Below, piece after piece: positions 63,261-64,000 of a stretch of DNA of 64,000 nucleotides. The position numbers were made by a program, and so were the translations under genes. The DNA is taken from the NCBI RefSeq assembly GCF_026242055.1, contig NZ_JAPJDL010000021.1, positions 62,001 through 126,000 of the forward strand, written 5' to 3'. The notes under the pieces were generated by a model, which was given only the letters and a program-made list of their open reading frames with translations, searched no databases and had not been told where the DNA came from. Numbering within the stretch: the stretch's first letter is position 1; each line of letters begins with the position of its first letter. The stretch comes from Lentzea sp. NEAU-D7. GTDB taxonomy: Bacteria; Actinomycetota; Actinomycetes; Mycobacteriales; Pseudonocardiaceae.

Positions 63261-64000
63261 TTAGTTGATGAAGCGGAGGTCGGAGATCGTTCCCGAGGCG
63301 ACCAGCGCGACGTACAGGTCCGTGAGGCAGACGAAGATCAGCGAGGCCCACGCGAGTTGCATGTGGCGGTTGTTCAGCTTCGAGATCTGCGTCCACGCCC
63401 AGTACCGGACCGGGTGCTTGGAGAAGTGCTTGAGCCGCCCGCCCGCGATGTGCCGGCACGAGTGGCACGACAGCGTGTACGCGGCGAGCAGGCCGACGTT
63501 GACCAGCAGGATGATGTTGCCCAGGCCGACGCCGGTGCCGAACGCGAGGAGCGCGTCGTAGATGTTGATCAGCAGCAGGAGTGAGGCCGCGTAGAAGAAG
63601 TAGCGGTGCAGGTTCTGGGCGATCAGCGGGAACCTGGTCTCACCGGTGTACTTGCTGTGCGGCTCGGCCACCGCGCACGCGGGCGGCGACGCCCAGGCCG
63701 CGCGGTAGTAGGCCTTGCGGTAGTAGTAGCAGGTGATCCGGAAGCCCAGCAGGAACGGGATGATCAGCAGCGGCGGCGTCAGGAACCCCGGCAGCGCCGG
63801 GAACCACTGACCGAAGTGCGAGGCCGCCGGGATGCACTCCTCCGTGAGGCACGGCGAGTACATCGGTGTGAGGTAGTGGTACTGGTCGACCCAGTAGTAG
63901 TCCCCCTGGAACGTGCGGAACGCCGCGTAGATCGAGATGAGCAGCAGGCCGACGAATGTCGTCAGCGGCGGCAACCACCATCGGTCCGTGCGCAGAGTCC
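63261..64000 (-). CDS. sdhC: Succinate dehydrogenase membrane subunit (Sdh1-type), 5' end beyond window
   Basis: 246 codons are visible; the frame stays open to the right edge (L-R-T-D-R-W-W-L-P-P-L-T), so the start lies outside. About five membrane helices. Cys/His-rich spots (C-L-T-E-E-C, S-C-H-S-C-R-H) and T-C-Y-Y-Y-R-K-A-Y-Y-R are notable. The homologous mycobacterial Sdh1 membrane subunit is reported to hold a Rieske-type cluster. It anchors SdhAB and reduces quinone. Confidence 0.88.
   Translation of the reverse strand, partial: TLRTDRWWLPPLTTFVGLLLISIYAAFRTFQGDYYWVDQYHYLTPMYSPCLTEECIPAASHFGQWFPALPGFLTPPLLIIPFLLGFRITCYYYRKAYYRAAWASPPACAVAEPHSKYTGETRFPLIAQNLHRYFFYAASLLLLINIYDALLAFGTGVGLGNIILLVNVGLLAAYTLSCHSCRHIAGGRLKHFSKHPVRYWAWTQISKLNNRHMQLAWASLIFVCLTDLYVALVASGTISDLRFIN

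Overview
The window is a gene-dense, very GC-rich stretch of actinobacterial chromosome. Codon third positions are almost always G or C, GTG and TTG starts are common, and genes often overlap by 4 bp. The content fits a filamentous actinomycete of the Pseudonocardiales (Lentzea/Saccharothrix/Actinosynnema type). That placement is inferred from the gene set and synteny, not from a phylogeny. I found no tRNA or rRNA, CRISPR array, insertion sequence, prophage or integrase, and no gene-free stretch longer than about 300 bp.

Region 1 (1-8.0 kb): a truncated P-loop ATPase, a DasR-like GntR regulator and an orphan amino-acid-binding lipoprotein. Next comes a protein acetyltransferase/AcuC deacetylase pair (reversible lysine acylation), then a lipoprotein and a rhodanese. 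Region 2 (8-25 kb): ideR-galK-galE-prolyl oligopeptidase, DUF4192, a secreted PepX-like peptidase, adenosine deaminase-cutA, and a HelD/HelR-type helicase preceded by nested inverted repeats. A GH4 glycosidase, lspA, endonuclease V, an ArsR/SRPBCC pair and an MBL hydrolase follow. Region 3 (25-34.2 kb): surface and membrane proteins, a rifampin-phosphotransferase-like enzyme, an ADP-ribosylglycohydrolase and three small unknown genes, one with an HNH-like domain.

Region 4 (34.2-53 kb) is conserved actinobacterial core: nrdJ-nrdR, a small membrane protein divergent from lexA, hflX, dapF-miaA, a LigB-like gene, a DUF349 protein and miaB. Lineage-specific genes are inserted in it: a P450 with its regulator, an MFS pump with its regulator, SMP-30, and a ricin-type lectin. 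SOS boxes lie between the small membrane gene and lexA, and an NrdR box lies in front of nrdR-nrdJ.

Region 5 (53-64 kb): a TAXI-type binding lipoprotein, the GluK/GluR two-component system and gluABCD glutamate importer, an orphan LuxR-type response regulator, and a succinate dehydrogenase operon (Sdh1 type) that runs off the right edge. In the syntenic arrangement I know from Streptomyces, recX-recA follow the glu genes; they are not here.

The most interesting leads are: a RHIM-like (bacterial amyloid-signalling) motif on the predicted cytoplasmic tail of a membrane-anchored lectin (50116-50964); an SOS-controlled, LysM-less membrane protein in the ChiZ position next to lexA; the TAXI protein attached to the glutamate-sensing system; the acetyltransferase whose synthetase half lacks its catalytic histidine; two rifamycin-type protection proteins in one neighbourhood; and the nested inverted repeats before the helicase.
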